DNA from: Treponema sp. J25
GTDB lineage: Bacteria > Spirochaetota > Spirochaetia > Treponematales > Breznakiellaceae
Direction: 5' to 3'
NCBI RefSeq assembly: GCF_004343725.1
Contig: NZ_PTQW01000031.1
Coordinates: 1 to 64,000 of the forward strand
Length of the DNA: 64,000 nt
This document shows positions 1-8,820 of the stretch, piece after piece. Both the position numbers and the translations under genes were made by a program. The number at the start of each line of letters is the position of its first letter. Within the stretch, counting starts at the first letter, position 1. The notes beneath the pieces are model-generated. The model was not told the DNA's origin, did not search any database, and saw only the letters and a program-made list of their open reading frames with translations.

Positions 1-409
1 AATGAGACCAAGAAAATAATTCATAAAAAGGGTGCATAAATAGGTGACAAATTTGTTGACAAATAGCGTGAACGCACTTAGGATAATCTAATTTTTTTTG
101 TTTCTTTAGAAAGTAGGAGTAACAAAAAGTATCAAGATGAAGTAATACCTCGGTCTTAGGATCTTGATAATGTAAAGAATTGATACTTTGAATGGCAAGA
201 TCTACATATACTTTCTTACGAATAGCAAGCATCCCAATGGAGATAGCCCTGGTGCTAGATGATGGATAATGAAAAAACTTCCTATATTTCCTTTTAATAA
301 AAAAGATAAACCGCTTATAGATTTGAATTATAGAAAGTTTTATTATGTGTAACTTTTCTAGGAAATTCTTACCGAAAAGAATTTTGATTATTCTTTTTAT
401 GATATACAT
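1..409 (-). CDS. 3'-truncated gene of the glycan cluster, function not recognised
   Basis: Reading leftwards from an ATG at 407-409, 136 codons run without a stop to the window edge, so this is the N-terminal part of a longer protein. The ATG directly abuts the TAA of the decarboxylase gene upstream, which fits an operon partner. The first ~55 residues are rich in Lys, Arg, Ile and Phe. A segment reading IRKKVYVDLAIQSINSL and then LLHLDTF follows, loosely like the first strands of a nucleotide-sugar glycosyltransferase, but that is only an impression. Codon use is AT-rich like its neighbours. I infer a role in surface glycan synthesis from context only. Confidence 0.6.
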   Translation of the reverse strand, partial: MYIIKRIIKILFGKNFLEKLHIIKLSIIQIYKRFIFFIKRKYRKFFHYPSSSTRAISIGMLAIRKKVYVDLAIQSINSLHYQDPKTEVLLHLDTFCYSYFLKKQKKLDYPKCVHAICQQICHLFMHPFYELFSWSH

Positions 410-1372
410 TTATTGCTCACCAAACAATTTTTTAAAGTAATCGATAGTATATTTAAGTCCTTCTTCCAGCGGAATAGCAGGCTGCCAATGTAATATTTCT
501 TTTGCTTTACTAATGTCAGGTCTGCGTTGTTTGGGATCGTCCTGAGGCAGTGGTTTAAATATAATTTTTGATTTTGAGCCGGTTAACTTGATAACCTTTT
601 CGGCCAATTCAAGAATAGTAAATTCTCCAGGATTTCCCAGATTTATGGGTCCTGTTATGCTGGGATCGGTATTCATTAGTTTAATAAGCCCAGACACAAG
701 GTCGGAAACGTAGCAAAAACTCCTGGTCTGACTCCCATCGCCGTAGACAGTAATATCCTCTCCTTTTAAGGCTTGAACAATAAAATTACTAACGACTCGA
801 CCGTCATTAGGATGCATATTTGGACCGTAGGTGTTAAAAATACGGGCCACTTTTATTTGTAGCTTATGCTGACGATGGTAGTCAAAAAATAGAGTTTCTG
901 CACAGCGTTTGCCCTCGTCATAACACGCCCGAATACCGATGGGATTGACATTACCCCAGTATTCTTCTACCTGGGGGTGTACCGATGGATCTCCATACAC
1001 TTCTGAGGTACTCGCCTGGAGTATTTTTACCTTGAGGCGTTTTGCAAGGCCGAGCATGTTTATCGCCCCATGTACCGAAGTCTTTGTGGTTTGTACTGGA
1101 TCAAATTGATAATGTACAGGAGATGCAGGACAGGCTAGATTATAAATTTCATCTACCTCTACATATAATGGAAAGGTTACATCATGGCGGATTACTTCAA
1201 AATACGGATTGGTTAATAAATGGGCAATGTTCCGTTTTGAGCCGGTGTAAAAATTATCAACACAAATAACTTCATTGCCTTCCTGTAGTAATCGTTCGCA
1301 TAGATGGCTTCCAATAAAACCAGCGCCACCGGTAACCAGGATTCTTTTACGATAGGGATTAGTATAAGACAT
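410..1372 (-). CDS. uxs: UDP-glucuronate decarboxylase (UDP-xylose synthase), SDR family
   Basis: Converts UDP-glucuronate to UDP-xylose (NAD-dependent, cytosolic). The N-terminal Rossmann motif [10 protein letters not shown] lies near residue 17. The decarboxylase-type signatures [26 protein letters not shown] and YDEGKRCAE (Tyr-xxx-Lys) are all present, and the length of 320 residues is normal for the family. I prefer the ATG at 1372 over a GTG at 1384 because GAGG sits 6 nt before it. The substrate is supplied by the UDP-glucose dehydrogenase at 5826-7166 in the same direction. The related SDR epimerases are the main alternative, but the decarboxylase motifs make this the better call. Confidence 0.87.
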   Translation of the reverse strand: MSYTNPYRKRILVTGGAGFIGSHLCERLLQEGNEVICVDNFYTGSKRNIAHLLTNPYFEVIRHDVTFPLYVEVDEIYNLACPASPVHYQFDPVQTTKTSVHGAINMLGLAKRLKVKILQASTSEVYGDPSVHPQVEEYWGNVNPIGIRACYDEGKRCAETLFFDYHRQHKLQIKVARIFNTYGPNMHPNDGRVVSNFIVQALKGEDITVYGDGSQTRSFCYVSDLVSGLIKLMNTDPSITGPINLGNPGEFTILELAEKVIKLTGSKSKIIFKPLPQDDPKQRRPDISKAKEILHWQPAIPLEEGLKYTIDYFKKLFGEQ

Positions 1373-1393
1373 ACACAGCCTCACATTATATTG

Positions 1394-2251
1394 TTATTCT
1401 ACGTCTATGACATCCATCCATGGAGCTATGATTCCAGATGGATATTCAATCTGCGATTTAAAACCGAGCCAATAGCGGGGAGCGATAACCTTTTTCCTGT
1501 TTTTCATGAAAAACGCTCCCCACCAGGAAAAACTGCTATTAGAAAGCACCCCATACTCACAAAGACTCATAAGGGCAAGATCCCCATATTGATCTAAATT
1601 TGAAATTGCTTTTTCAGAAAGATTTGGAAAATTGTGTAATACATATTCTGAATCATCAGTGAGAAAAATAAAAAAAGGATTGTTGATCGTCTCGGTAAAA
1701 ATCTTGGTGGCCCTGTGATAATAGGAGAGAGGAAGATCTGCCCCTGTTTTCCCCAGAACGTCAAATGTTATATAATCGGTTTTACGTATGTGAACAAATA
1801 CAAAGTTTTTCTTTTTAGGAAGCGAATCAAGAAACATATGTGCTTTATGTATATGGGTTTCTTTGATGGAGAAAGATACATTTTTTGCTAACTCTGCTTT
1901 TTGAAAATAAAATGTTGGTATCCATATGAAAGGAAATATTCCTTTTTTTAAGAAATAATGATTCTCTAGTTTATAACCGTTGTAGTGATCGAAAGAACAA
2001 TATATAGACCCTATAATTCTAATTTTTCTTAAAAAGTTTAACACATAGCATAAATATTTGTCGAATAGCTTTACGATAATCTTATTATTAATTATATTCA
2101 GAACTAGAGTAGTATCTAGGCATTCATTAATTGATGGCATATTTAGAAGAATAAATTTTCTTTTTTTTATTTCTTTGGTTGCCGAATCTACTCCATTCAG
2201 TTGGAATAATTGATTACCCAATCGACCGGTTCCATTAAATAGTATATGCAT
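1394..2251 (-). CDS. GT11 family glycosyltransferase (alpha-1,2-fucosyltransferase-like)
   Basis: Likely transfers a deoxy-hexose such as fucose onto a glycan. The protein starts with NGTGRLGNQLFQL, the usual GT11 beginning. HIRKTDY in the middle matches the HxRRxDY donor-binding motif, and FLTDDSEY followed by SNSSFSWWGAFF is the family's C-terminal part. The length of 285 residues is usual. The acceptor and exact sugar cannot be read from sequence. It sits 3 nt after the exostosin-like gene and 21 nt before uxs in one operon. The DNA is AT-rich compared with genes right of 4 kb, suggesting the cassette was acquired. Confidence 0.82.
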   Translation of the reverse strand: MHILFNGTGRLGNQLFQLNGVDSATKEIKKRKFILLNMPSINECLDTTLVLNIINNKIIVKLFDKYLCYVLNFLRKIRIIGSIYCSFDHYNGYKLENHYFLKKGIFPFIWIPTFYFQKAELAKNVSFSIKETHIHKAHMFLDSLPKKKNFVFVHIRKTDYITFDVLGKTGADLPLSYYHRATKIFTETINNPFFIFLTDDSEYVLHNFPNLSEKAISNLDQYGDLALMSLCEYGVLSNSSFSWWGAFFMKNRKKVIAPRYWLGFKSQIEYPSGIIAPWMDVIDVE

Positions 2252-2254
2252 AAT

Positions 2255-3136
2255 TTATCTCTGTTCTAATCTTAGTTTTTCTTTTTTTCTTAGTATCTGT
2301 ATTTTCCAGTATTTGTAATAAAGATAAGGACAATTTATTATTTTATGGTAATTATCTTTATAGTAGGCCTCTAAATCATTTTTAGTAAAAGCATAAATAT
2401 CTTCCCATCTTCTTAATGCTAATACAGGAAGATCGGGAAAATAAGTAAAAAAAACATTTTCCTTTACTATTGGGATAGAATTTAGGATTATTGCCTCCCA
2501 TGTTCTATGACAATCAAAACCATTACCGGGAGGAGATAAAACATATTGATAGTTAGACACTATTTTTCTATAAACAGGTACCGGTTTTTTATTTGAAAAA
2601 CACAAAGAATAATCTAATTTCTCAAAGATATTAAATGCTTTTTCTCGTTCTAATGGGTTAGTGCTAATGCTAAAATTAACTAATATTTTACACTTTTTTT
2701 TTCTAATTGTTTTGTATTTAAAAAATTCAAAAATAATTCCATTCTCTAAATATTTTAGATTTTCTAAACCAATAGGGATAGCCTGAATTTTGTTATGCTT
2801 AAATAATATGTTCTGTACAAACGCATAATATATCATTGGATGATCAAATATGTATGAGGATGATTCATTGAAATTTTCATCTCCATTAGTAACTATTAAT
2901 ATAATTGGATTTTTTAAATTTTTAACTATTTTTTCGTAAAATTCCCCTAACAAAGGGGACTCAACGAAAATAATATCTCCTTTTTTTATTTTTTCAATAG
3001 ATATTTTTTTATGTTTTTCATATCTTTTTTTTGTAATGAGCCTTAAAGTATCTCCAGATATATAAGGATAACTCGGTGGTCTTAATTTAAGGCTGAAAAT
3101 AATCTTTTTTATAATTTTTTTAATTATATTTCTCAT
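2255..3136 (-). CDS. Exostosin-like (GT47-type) glycosyltransferase
   Basis: The C-terminal half carries LSPPGNGFDCHRTWEAI followed by SIPIV, the pattern of exostosin-type nucleotide-sugar binding domains. No signal peptide is obvious, and a very Lys/Ile-rich stretch fills the first 20 residues. I place the start at the ATG 3134-3136, which overlaps the TGA of the GT32 gene as ATGA, rather than at an upstream in-frame start at 3202 that would overlap it by 70 nt. 293 residues. Donor and acceptor are unknown. It is among the most AT-rich genes in the window, with long A/T runs. Confidence 0.65.
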   Translation of the reverse strand: MRNIIKKIIKKIIFSLKLRPPSYPYISGDTLRLITKKRYEKHKKISIEKIKKGDIIFVESPLLGEFYEKIVKNLKNPIILIVTNGDENFNESSSYIFDHPMIYYAFVQNILFKHNKIQAIPIGLENLKYLENGIIFEFFKYKTIRKKKCKILVNFSISTNPLEREKAFNIFEKLDYSLCFSNKKPVPVYRKIVSNYQYVLSPPGNGFDCHRTWEAIILNSIPIVKENVFFTYFPDLPVLALRRWEDIYAFTKNDLEAYYKDNYHKIINCPYLYYKYWKIQILRKKEKLRLEQR

Positions 3137-3960
3137 GATTTTATTCCCAACATTTTTTTCACTATGCTTTTTATTTTCTTTTGCCAACGGTTTTTTATCC
3201 AACTAGCCTCCCAATAATGGATAGCATAACTTTCATGACCAATATATGTTTTTTTAATTGTTTTTATATCTAGGTTTTTCGATAATTCATAATTTGGATA
3301 TGGATAAAAATAGAGAGAAGGGAAGATAACGGCACTTAAATTAATGGCCATGTTTTTTATAAAGAGCTCTGTAAAAAGTCCTGGCCCAGAATGGTTAATA
3401 ACCTTCATTCCATCGGTGGAAAAGAGAGGCCGTTTTGTAGCCTCTAATAGTTCTTCAAAAAAGAAGTTTTGGGGGTAGGTACCAATAAGAGCATTAATAA
3501 TATTTATTGTTGATCCGTTACTATGCCCAGCAAAAAATCCGCACCCCTCTATGATTGGTTCAAAATTCTTAAGACATTCAAAATCGGTGTCTACATAAAT
3601 ACCGCCAAAACGATAGAGAATTTCATAGCGGGCAATGTCACTTTTGATGCCATAACTGGGCGAAAGATTATAGGCTATTTTATTCTTTAATCCTAATTTT
3701 TTTATTTTTTCTTCATCCCAGAGAATATATTCCCAATCGGGATGATAGAGCTTCCAGCTCTGCATAAAAGTTTTATATGCTTCTGGTACTGGAGAGCCCA
3801 GCCATATCTGATGAATAATTCGGGGGATCCGTTGGGTAATAGGAAGCGACTGGTTTAAAAAATCATTAAAACGGCGCTCTGCCAGTTCCCAAACAGGTAG
3901 GTTTTCAAGTTTTTTTTGTTCTTCTGTTTCAAAAAGGCAAAGGTCTAAAAATTTATTCAT
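3133..3960 (-). CDS. GT32-type glycosyltransferase with DXD motif
   Basis: A retaining glycosyltransferase of the sugar-binding DXD type (Gly_transf_sug). IPRIIHQIWLGSPVP near residue 45 is the family's hallmark opening. ARYEILYRFGGIYVDTDFEC contains the DTD metal/nucleotide-sugar motif near residue 135. 275 residues, with no membrane segment seen. The ATG at 3960 overlaps the end of the ABC transporter gene by 8 nt and its stop overlaps the next gene as ATGA, so translation is probably coupled. The transferred sugar is unknown. Confidence 0.82.
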   Translation of the reverse strand: MNKFLDLCLFETEEQKKLENLPVWELAERRFNDFLNQSLPITQRIPRIIHQIWLGSPVPEAYKTFMQSWKLYHPDWEYILWDEEKIKKLGLKNKIAYNLSPSYGIKSDIARYEILYRFGGIYVDTDFECLKNFEPIIEGCGFFAGHSNGSTINIINALIGTYPQNFFFEELLEATKRPLFSTDGMKVINHSGPGLFTELFIKNMAINLSAVIFPSLYFYPYPNYELSKNLDIKTIKKTYIGHESYAIHYWEASWIKNRWQKKIKSIVKKMLGIKS

Positions 3961-5797
3961 GTTTTTTTTGTTTTATTTCCGCATGCTGGGTGCTTTCTAT
4001 ATATTTTTTAAAAGCCCGATTGGTTAGTAGCTCAGTATAATTCCCTTCTGCTATAATTCTTCCCTGTTCTAAAAGATAAATCCGGTCACATTTTTCAATG
4101 GTGGTTAGTCGATGAGCAATAATAATGATTGTTTTACTGCGTTGCAGTTCTTCGATGGCTTCAAGAATTGTTCTCTCCGTGATAGTGTCGAGGGCACTGG
4201 TGGCCTCATCAAAAATAAGTATCTCCGGTTCATGGTATAATGCCCGGGCAATCCCAAGACGTTGCCGCTGGCCCCCACTCAAACGGACTCCCCGTTCCCC
4301 GATAATCGTATCGTATCCCTGGGGAAGTTCGTTAATAATAAAGTCATGGATATGGGCCATCTTGGCGGCCCTTTCTACTGCCCCATTGTCAATCTCGGTA
4401 TCGGAGAACCCAAATGCAATATTATGGCGAACCGTGTCGTCGCTTAAGAATATAAACTGGGGAACATAGCCAATATTCCGCCGCCAGTTTCTCATATTGT
4501 TTTCGCTCAGGGGCGTGTCATCTATTAAAATGGTTCCTTCCTGGGGCCGGAGTAAACCGATAATAATGTCTACCAGGGTGCTTTTTCCTGAACCGGTTCT
4601 GCCGGCGATGCCTATGGTTGCGTGTGCGGGGATCCGTAGATTGATATTCTGAAAAAGTGCTTCGTTTGCGGTGGCATAGCGGAACGATATGTTATTAAGA
4701 CGGATCCCCTCGCGAAGTCTGAGCTTTGTTTCTTCCTTTTCTGATGCAGGTAAATATATGGGCATCCGAAAATGTTCTTTTAACGTGTCTACACTGGAAG
4801 TAAAATAGTTAAGACTTGCGATACTGCGGAATACACTCTGAATGCTTGGCATGAGCCGGTAACCCGCGAGGGCAAAAAGGGTAAAGGTTTGCAAAATGGT
4901 GGAAAAATCTTTAACCAGTAGAAAATAAAAGGTGGCAAAGAGCACCATGAGACCAAAGATAAGAGTCTCAAGAATATATTTAGGTAAATCACTTAATAAT
5001 TCATTAATTGCATAGCTTAATGCATATTGTTTTGTGGGAACTGAGAAATCTTCTATAAAGTGGTATTCTCGCCCAAGGATCTGAATATCCTTTATGCCCC
5101 CAAAGGCTTCAAGAAGGGCCTTGGTGCTTTTTCCTTCTACCACGAGACGTTCTCTTCCGAGCCGTTCGATGGTCTTCCGTATCAAGGTGTAGAGGATGCT
5201 GTAGGAACTAATGATAATCACCGCTGTTACCAGAGCTATGAGAGGATTTACCATTACTAGAAGAATAATCAAAAGAAGAGAGATGAGCCCACGGGAAACG
5301 ATATCCATAAAGGGGTTTAGAACATTCCCTACAATATTGTTTACTTCTTTTTGAATATTCCGAAGCAGTTCGGATGAATTATGGGTAACAAAGAACTCGT
5401 AAGGGGCATATAGGTATTTGGTAAGAAGCTTAACGCTTAATTTATGTATTCGAAGAAGGGTAAACTTCTTTGCCACATAGGTAATCAGGGCCTTACTTAC
5501 ATTACTGAGGAGAATAAAAAAAACAAAGACAAGTCCTAAAAAGACAATAAACGAAGATACGGAGGAAAAATGCAGGAACTGATACAAAAATCGGAGTAAT
5601 TCATTGGTATGGATGCTTTCAGGATTAGAGAGAATAGTGATAAATGGTAGAATCGAGCCAATCCCTACCATCTCGATAAGGGCCGAGAAAAACATGAGGA
5701 TAAAAATAATGGATAATTTTATCTTATCCTCTTTTTCAAAAAAACTGAGGGTGGTACGGATAGGATCAATTATTTTTCGTAGTTTCGACACGATCAT
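3953..5797 (-). CDS. ABC transporter with fused membrane and ATPase domains, flippase-like
   Basis: A half-transporter of the MsbA/PglK type: about six membrane helices in residues 25-330, then an ATPase domain with Walker A AGRTGSGKST, signature LSGGQRQRLGIARAL and Walker B ILIFDEATSALD. 614 residues. Its place inside a glycosyltransferase operon, 28 nt after the UDP-glucose dehydrogenase, suggests it flips or exports a lipid-linked glycan; that substrate is inference. The start is an ATG at 5797. Lipid A or peptide export is the alternative. Confidence 0.82.
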   Translation of the reverse strand: MIVSKLRKIIDPIRTTLSFFEKEDKIKLSIIFILMFFSALIEMVGIGSILPFITILSNPESIHTNELLRFLYQFLHFSSVSSFIVFLGLVFVFFILLSNVSKALITYVAKKFTLLRIHKLSVKLLTKYLYAPYEFFVTHNSSELLRNIQKEVNNIVGNVLNPFMDIVSRGLISLLLIILLVMVNPLIALVTAVIIISSYSILYTLIRKTIERLGRERLVVEGKSTKALLEAFGGIKDIQILGREYHFIEDFSVPTKQYALSYAINELLSDLPKYILETLIFGLMVLFATFYFLLVKDFSTILQTFTLFALAGYRLMPSIQSVFRSIASLNYFTSSVDTLKEHFRMPIYLPASEKEETKLRLREGIRLNNISFRYATANEALFQNINLRIPAHATIGIAGRTGSGKSTLVDIIIGLLRPQEGTILIDDTPLSENNMRNWRRNIGYVPQFIFLSDDTVRHNIAFGFSDTEIDNGAVERAAKMAHIHDFIINELPQGYDTIIGERGVRLSGGQRQRLGIARALYHEPEILIFDEATSALDTITERTILEAIEELQRSKTIIIIAHRLTTIEKCDRIYLLEQGRIIAEGNYTELLTNRAFKKYIESTQHAEIKQKKHE

Positions 5798-5825
5798 GTT
5801 TTCTTATTTCTTTCCCTATTTTTTT

Positions 5826-7166
5826 TCATTTTCCTACCGCAAAGTAGGTAAATCCTGCGGCCTCCACTTCATGCCGTTTGTAAATATTGCGCAGATCAAA
5901 AAAGTAGGGGGCCCGGAGCAGACGACGCACCCGTTCCAGGTCCAGATTTCGGAATTGGTTCCATTCGGTAAGGATCACCAGGGCGTCCGCCCCTTCGATT
6001 GCTTCATATTCATCGTGGGCATAGTAAAGGGAATCCTTAATAGCTGAAAGTCGCCAGCTTGCCTCTTTCATGGCGGCGGGATCAAAAGCCCGAAGTTGGG
6101 CCCCCCGGGTAACAAGGCCTTCACAAATGGTGATGGCCGGGGATTCCCTCATATCGTCCGTATTGGGTTTAAAGGCCAGCCCCAAAATTGCAATCGTCTT
6201 TCCCTTAAGAGAGCCGGGGCCACCGAGGCCATCTTCGATTTTTTTTACCATCCGCTGTTTTTGTCGTTCGTTGGCGGCAATGGTGGTTTCCACAAGAGTT
6301 AAGGGCTCCCCATAATCCCGACCGATCCGGGCCATGGCCTGGGTATCCTTCGGGAAGCAGGAGCCTCCATAGCCAGGGCCGGGATGTAAAAACTTTGCCC
6401 CAATACGTCCATCCCGGCCCATGGCCCGAGCGACATCCTGTACATTGGCACCCACCTTTTCGCAGAGATTGGCCACTTCATTAATAAAGGTGATTTTTAC
6501 CGCGAGAAAGGCATTACTCGCATATTTAATCATCTCGGCGGTTTCTAGGTTTGTCTCGATATAAGGCGTTTCGTTCAGGTATAGGGCGCGGTACACATCT
6601 TTCATGAGTTCCCGGGCCCGATCGCTCTCTGCTCCAATGACTACCCGGTCAGGATGGGTAAAATCCTGTACCGCTGAGCCTTCTCGAAGAAATTCCGGAT
6701 TGGAGACCACATCAAATTCAATACGGGCAGCCTCGGGGCCTCGTTTTTCTAGTTCTTCCCGGATCCAGCCCATCACCTTACGGGCAGTTCCTACGGGAAC
6801 GGTACTCTTATCTACCACCACCGTATATTTGTTAATGGCCCGCCCTATTTCTCGAGCTACCTGCTCTACGTACCTTAGATCGGCGCTGCCATCGTCTGCC
6901 GGTGGGGTCCCTACCGCAATAAAGGCCACTTCGTTTGCCTGCACTGCAGCGGCCAGATTGGTGGTAAAGCTGAGGCGCCCTGCGGCCACGGTACGGGCAA
7001 CCACATCGTCCAACCCAGGCTCATAGATAGGGATAATACCCTTTTTCAGGGCCTCTATTTTTTCACTGTTATTATCTACACAGGTAACAAAATTCCCAAA
7101 ATCCGCAAGACAGGCCCCTGAAACAAGGCCCACATAACCAGTACCAATAACCGCAATTTTTGCCAT
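5826..7166 (-). CDS. ugd: UDP-glucose 6-dehydrogenase
   Basis: Oxidises UDP-glucose to UDP-glucuronate with two NAD. The N-terminal NAD motif GTGYVGLVSGACLADFG and the active-site region GPGYGGSCFPKDT with the nucleophilic Cys identify the family; 446 residues is standard. It is the first gene of the leftward glycan operon, whose last complete gene is the UDP-glucuronate decarboxylase, giving a short route to UDP-xylose. The start ATG at 7166 has a GAGGAG-like site upstream. The gene is more GC-rich than the transferases it precedes, so it may be native with the transferases acquired. Confidence 0.93.
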   Translation of the reverse strand: MAKIAVIGTGYVGLVSGACLADFGNFVTCVDNNSEKIEALKKGIIPIYEPGLDDVVARTVAAGRLSFTTNLAAAVQANEVAFIAVGTPPADDGSADLRYVEQVAREIGRAINKYTVVVDKSTVPVGTARKVMGWIREELEKRGPEAARIEFDVVSNPEFLREGSAVQDFTHPDRVVIGAESDRARELMKDVYRALYLNETPYIETNLETAEMIKYASNAFLAVKITFINEVANLCEKVGANVQDVARAMGRDGRIGAKFLHPGPGYGGSCFPKDTQAMARIGRDYGEPLTLVETTIAANERQKQRMVKKIEDGLGGPGSLKGKTIAILGLAFKPNTDDMRESPAITICEGLVTRGAQLRAFDPAAMKEASWRLSAIKDSLYYAHDEYEAIEGADALVILTEWNQFRNLDLERVRRLLRAPYFFDLRNIYKRHEVEAAGFTYFAVGK

Positions 7167-7265
7167 GGAACTAACTCCTCGTCATTGCTTGTAGCATAAG
7201 ATAATTTTTCTCATCATGTGTTTGTTTTACATAGCAACAGAATTTTCTGCGTTCCACATTTTTTA

Positions 7266-8810
7266 TTAATAGTGGTGTCCAATACCAATGAATACACTTC
7301 GGTAATTTCCTGAAGGAATCCCTTTGATTCTCAGGGCCTCTTGAATATCGAAACCCACGCTAATTCGGACATAAAAGCTTCGCATAAAGTAGGGAAAGGT
7401 TACCACCTCAAGTCCCGCGGTGGTGATGGCCCCCTGAAGCGAAAATTCCCGTCCATGGACGGGGTCTTTTACCAGGGCCACATCGAAGAAGGGAGACCAC
7501 TGTTGTTCAAAATCAAACAGGGCCATCCATTTTTTCCCAAACCACTCGGAAGGAACAAAGCGAATAACTCGGAAGGAAAAGTTCGTATTAAGGTATAGCC
7601 CATACTGAGCGGTAACGCTACTGGAAAGGATGCCCCGGATTGGCTCAGCCCCACTGGTATTGGGATCGTCAAAATAATATACCCCATACAGGCGACTTGA
7701 AAGACCCAGCCACGAAAACACTGGATAATGACCCATAATTGTGGCCGTTATATTCCTGCTCCAGGTTTCCTTATAAAAATTATGGGTGTTAGTATTGGCA
7801 AAGGAAACCTCGAGGCCGCGACGGAAATTCCCCACCCAGTCGGTACGTCCAAACGAGAGGGTATGTGAAAGAGTACCGGTGGGTCCTATTCGTTGCTGAC
7901 CAATGTCTCCCCACGGCCGGTAGTTATATTGAAACCGCGCCGAAGGGGTATAGGTAAGTTTCCCGAGGCCATTTACTTTAAGTCCTGTAGGAATTTCCCA
8001 ATCCGTCTGGAACCAGTTAGAAAGATACCAGTAGTCGGCAAACCGTTCCCCTTCGGTAGCCTTGTATTCAGAACTATTTTCTTCGTTAACATAAAACCCC
8101 TGATAGGCCTTTACCGTAAGGGTCGTAAAACCTACGGGGAAGGAGATGCCGAGTCCCGTGGTTGTTTTGTATTCAAATCCATATTGATAGGTGTATCCAA
8201 AGGTATGATCCGAATCGAGGTCCCAGTTAAGGTCGAAGGCCCTAAAAGGGAAATTAGAGTCTAACTCAATAAAGAGGGTTCCCTGTTTAAAGTCCAGTTC
8301 ATTAAGGGGTTCCCGATCGATGGTATAGCCCAGATCTATCTTAAGAGGCTGGAGGGTTCCTAAAAAATTGTAGTCCCGGGCCTTTGCACTGAGTTCAAGC
8401 CCCGTATTGGAATCGTATTTAAAGTAGGGGAGGGCAATGATGTTCCAGGTATCCTTCGTGTAAATAGTCAAATCCACAGGAATCCGTCCATCCCCATCGG
8501 GTTCTGCCAGGATATATTCTACCCGGACTGAAGCAAGGGCCCGCTGATTCAAAAGGAGCTGCTTTTTTTCCTGTACATATTGTTCCAGGACTTCTTTGCC
8601 AATCAGGGCTTCCCCTTCGGTAAGTTCCGCCGCATTCCGAAGGGCGTAGGGCTGGGAAATCCCTTCCCGGTAAAAAGTGATATGCCGAATATAGTAAACG
8701 GTTTCATCTCTGCTTTGCTGAACCTGCGCGAAAAGATGGGGGGCACCAGGCATTAGAGTGAAAAGAATAAGGCAGAGAGATACCGCACGAGGGGTTTTCC
8801 TTTTTTTCAT
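7266..8810 (-). CDS. BamA-like outer-membrane beta-barrel protein with short periplasmic domain
   Basis: Predicted outer-membrane protein of 514 residues. A signal peptide ends near HLFAQ (residue 28). Next comes a POTRA-like segment of about 80 residues (YYIRHITFY to VDLTIYTKD), then alternating aromatic/polar strands to a C-terminal FIGIGHHY. Canonical BamA has five POTRA domains and ~780 residues, so this is a reduced member of the superfamily or an unrelated barrel with one POTRA. The start is the ATG at 8810 with AGGA 7 nt upstream; an open frame continues upstream into aroB but is not used. It lies 10 nt after aroB in the same operon. Confidence 0.68.
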   Translation of the reverse strand: MKKRKTPRAVSLCLILFTLMPGAPHLFAQVQQSRDETVYYIRHITFYREGISQPYALRNAAELTEGEALIGKEVLEQYVQEKKQLLLNQRALASVRVEYILAEPDGDGRIPVDLTIYTKDTWNIIALPYFKYDSNTGLELSAKARDYNFLGTLQPLKIDLGYTIDREPLNELDFKQGTLFIELDSNFPFRAFDLNWDLDSDHTFGYTYQYGFEYKTTTGLGISFPVGFTTLTVKAYQGFYVNEENSSEYKATEGERFADYWYLSNWFQTDWEIPTGLKVNGLGKLTYTPSARFQYNYRPWGDIGQQRIGPTGTLSHTLSFGRTDWVGNFRRGLEVSFANTNTHNFYKETWSRNITATIMGHYPVFSWLGLSSRLYGVYYFDDPNTSGAEPIRGILSSSVTAQYGLYLNTNFSFRVIRFVPSEWFGKKWMALFDFEQQWSPFFDVALVKDPVHGREFSLQGAITTAGLEVVTFPYFMRSFYVRISVGFDIQEALRIKGIPSGNYRSVFIGIGHHY

Positions 8811-8820
8811 ACCAGGTCCT

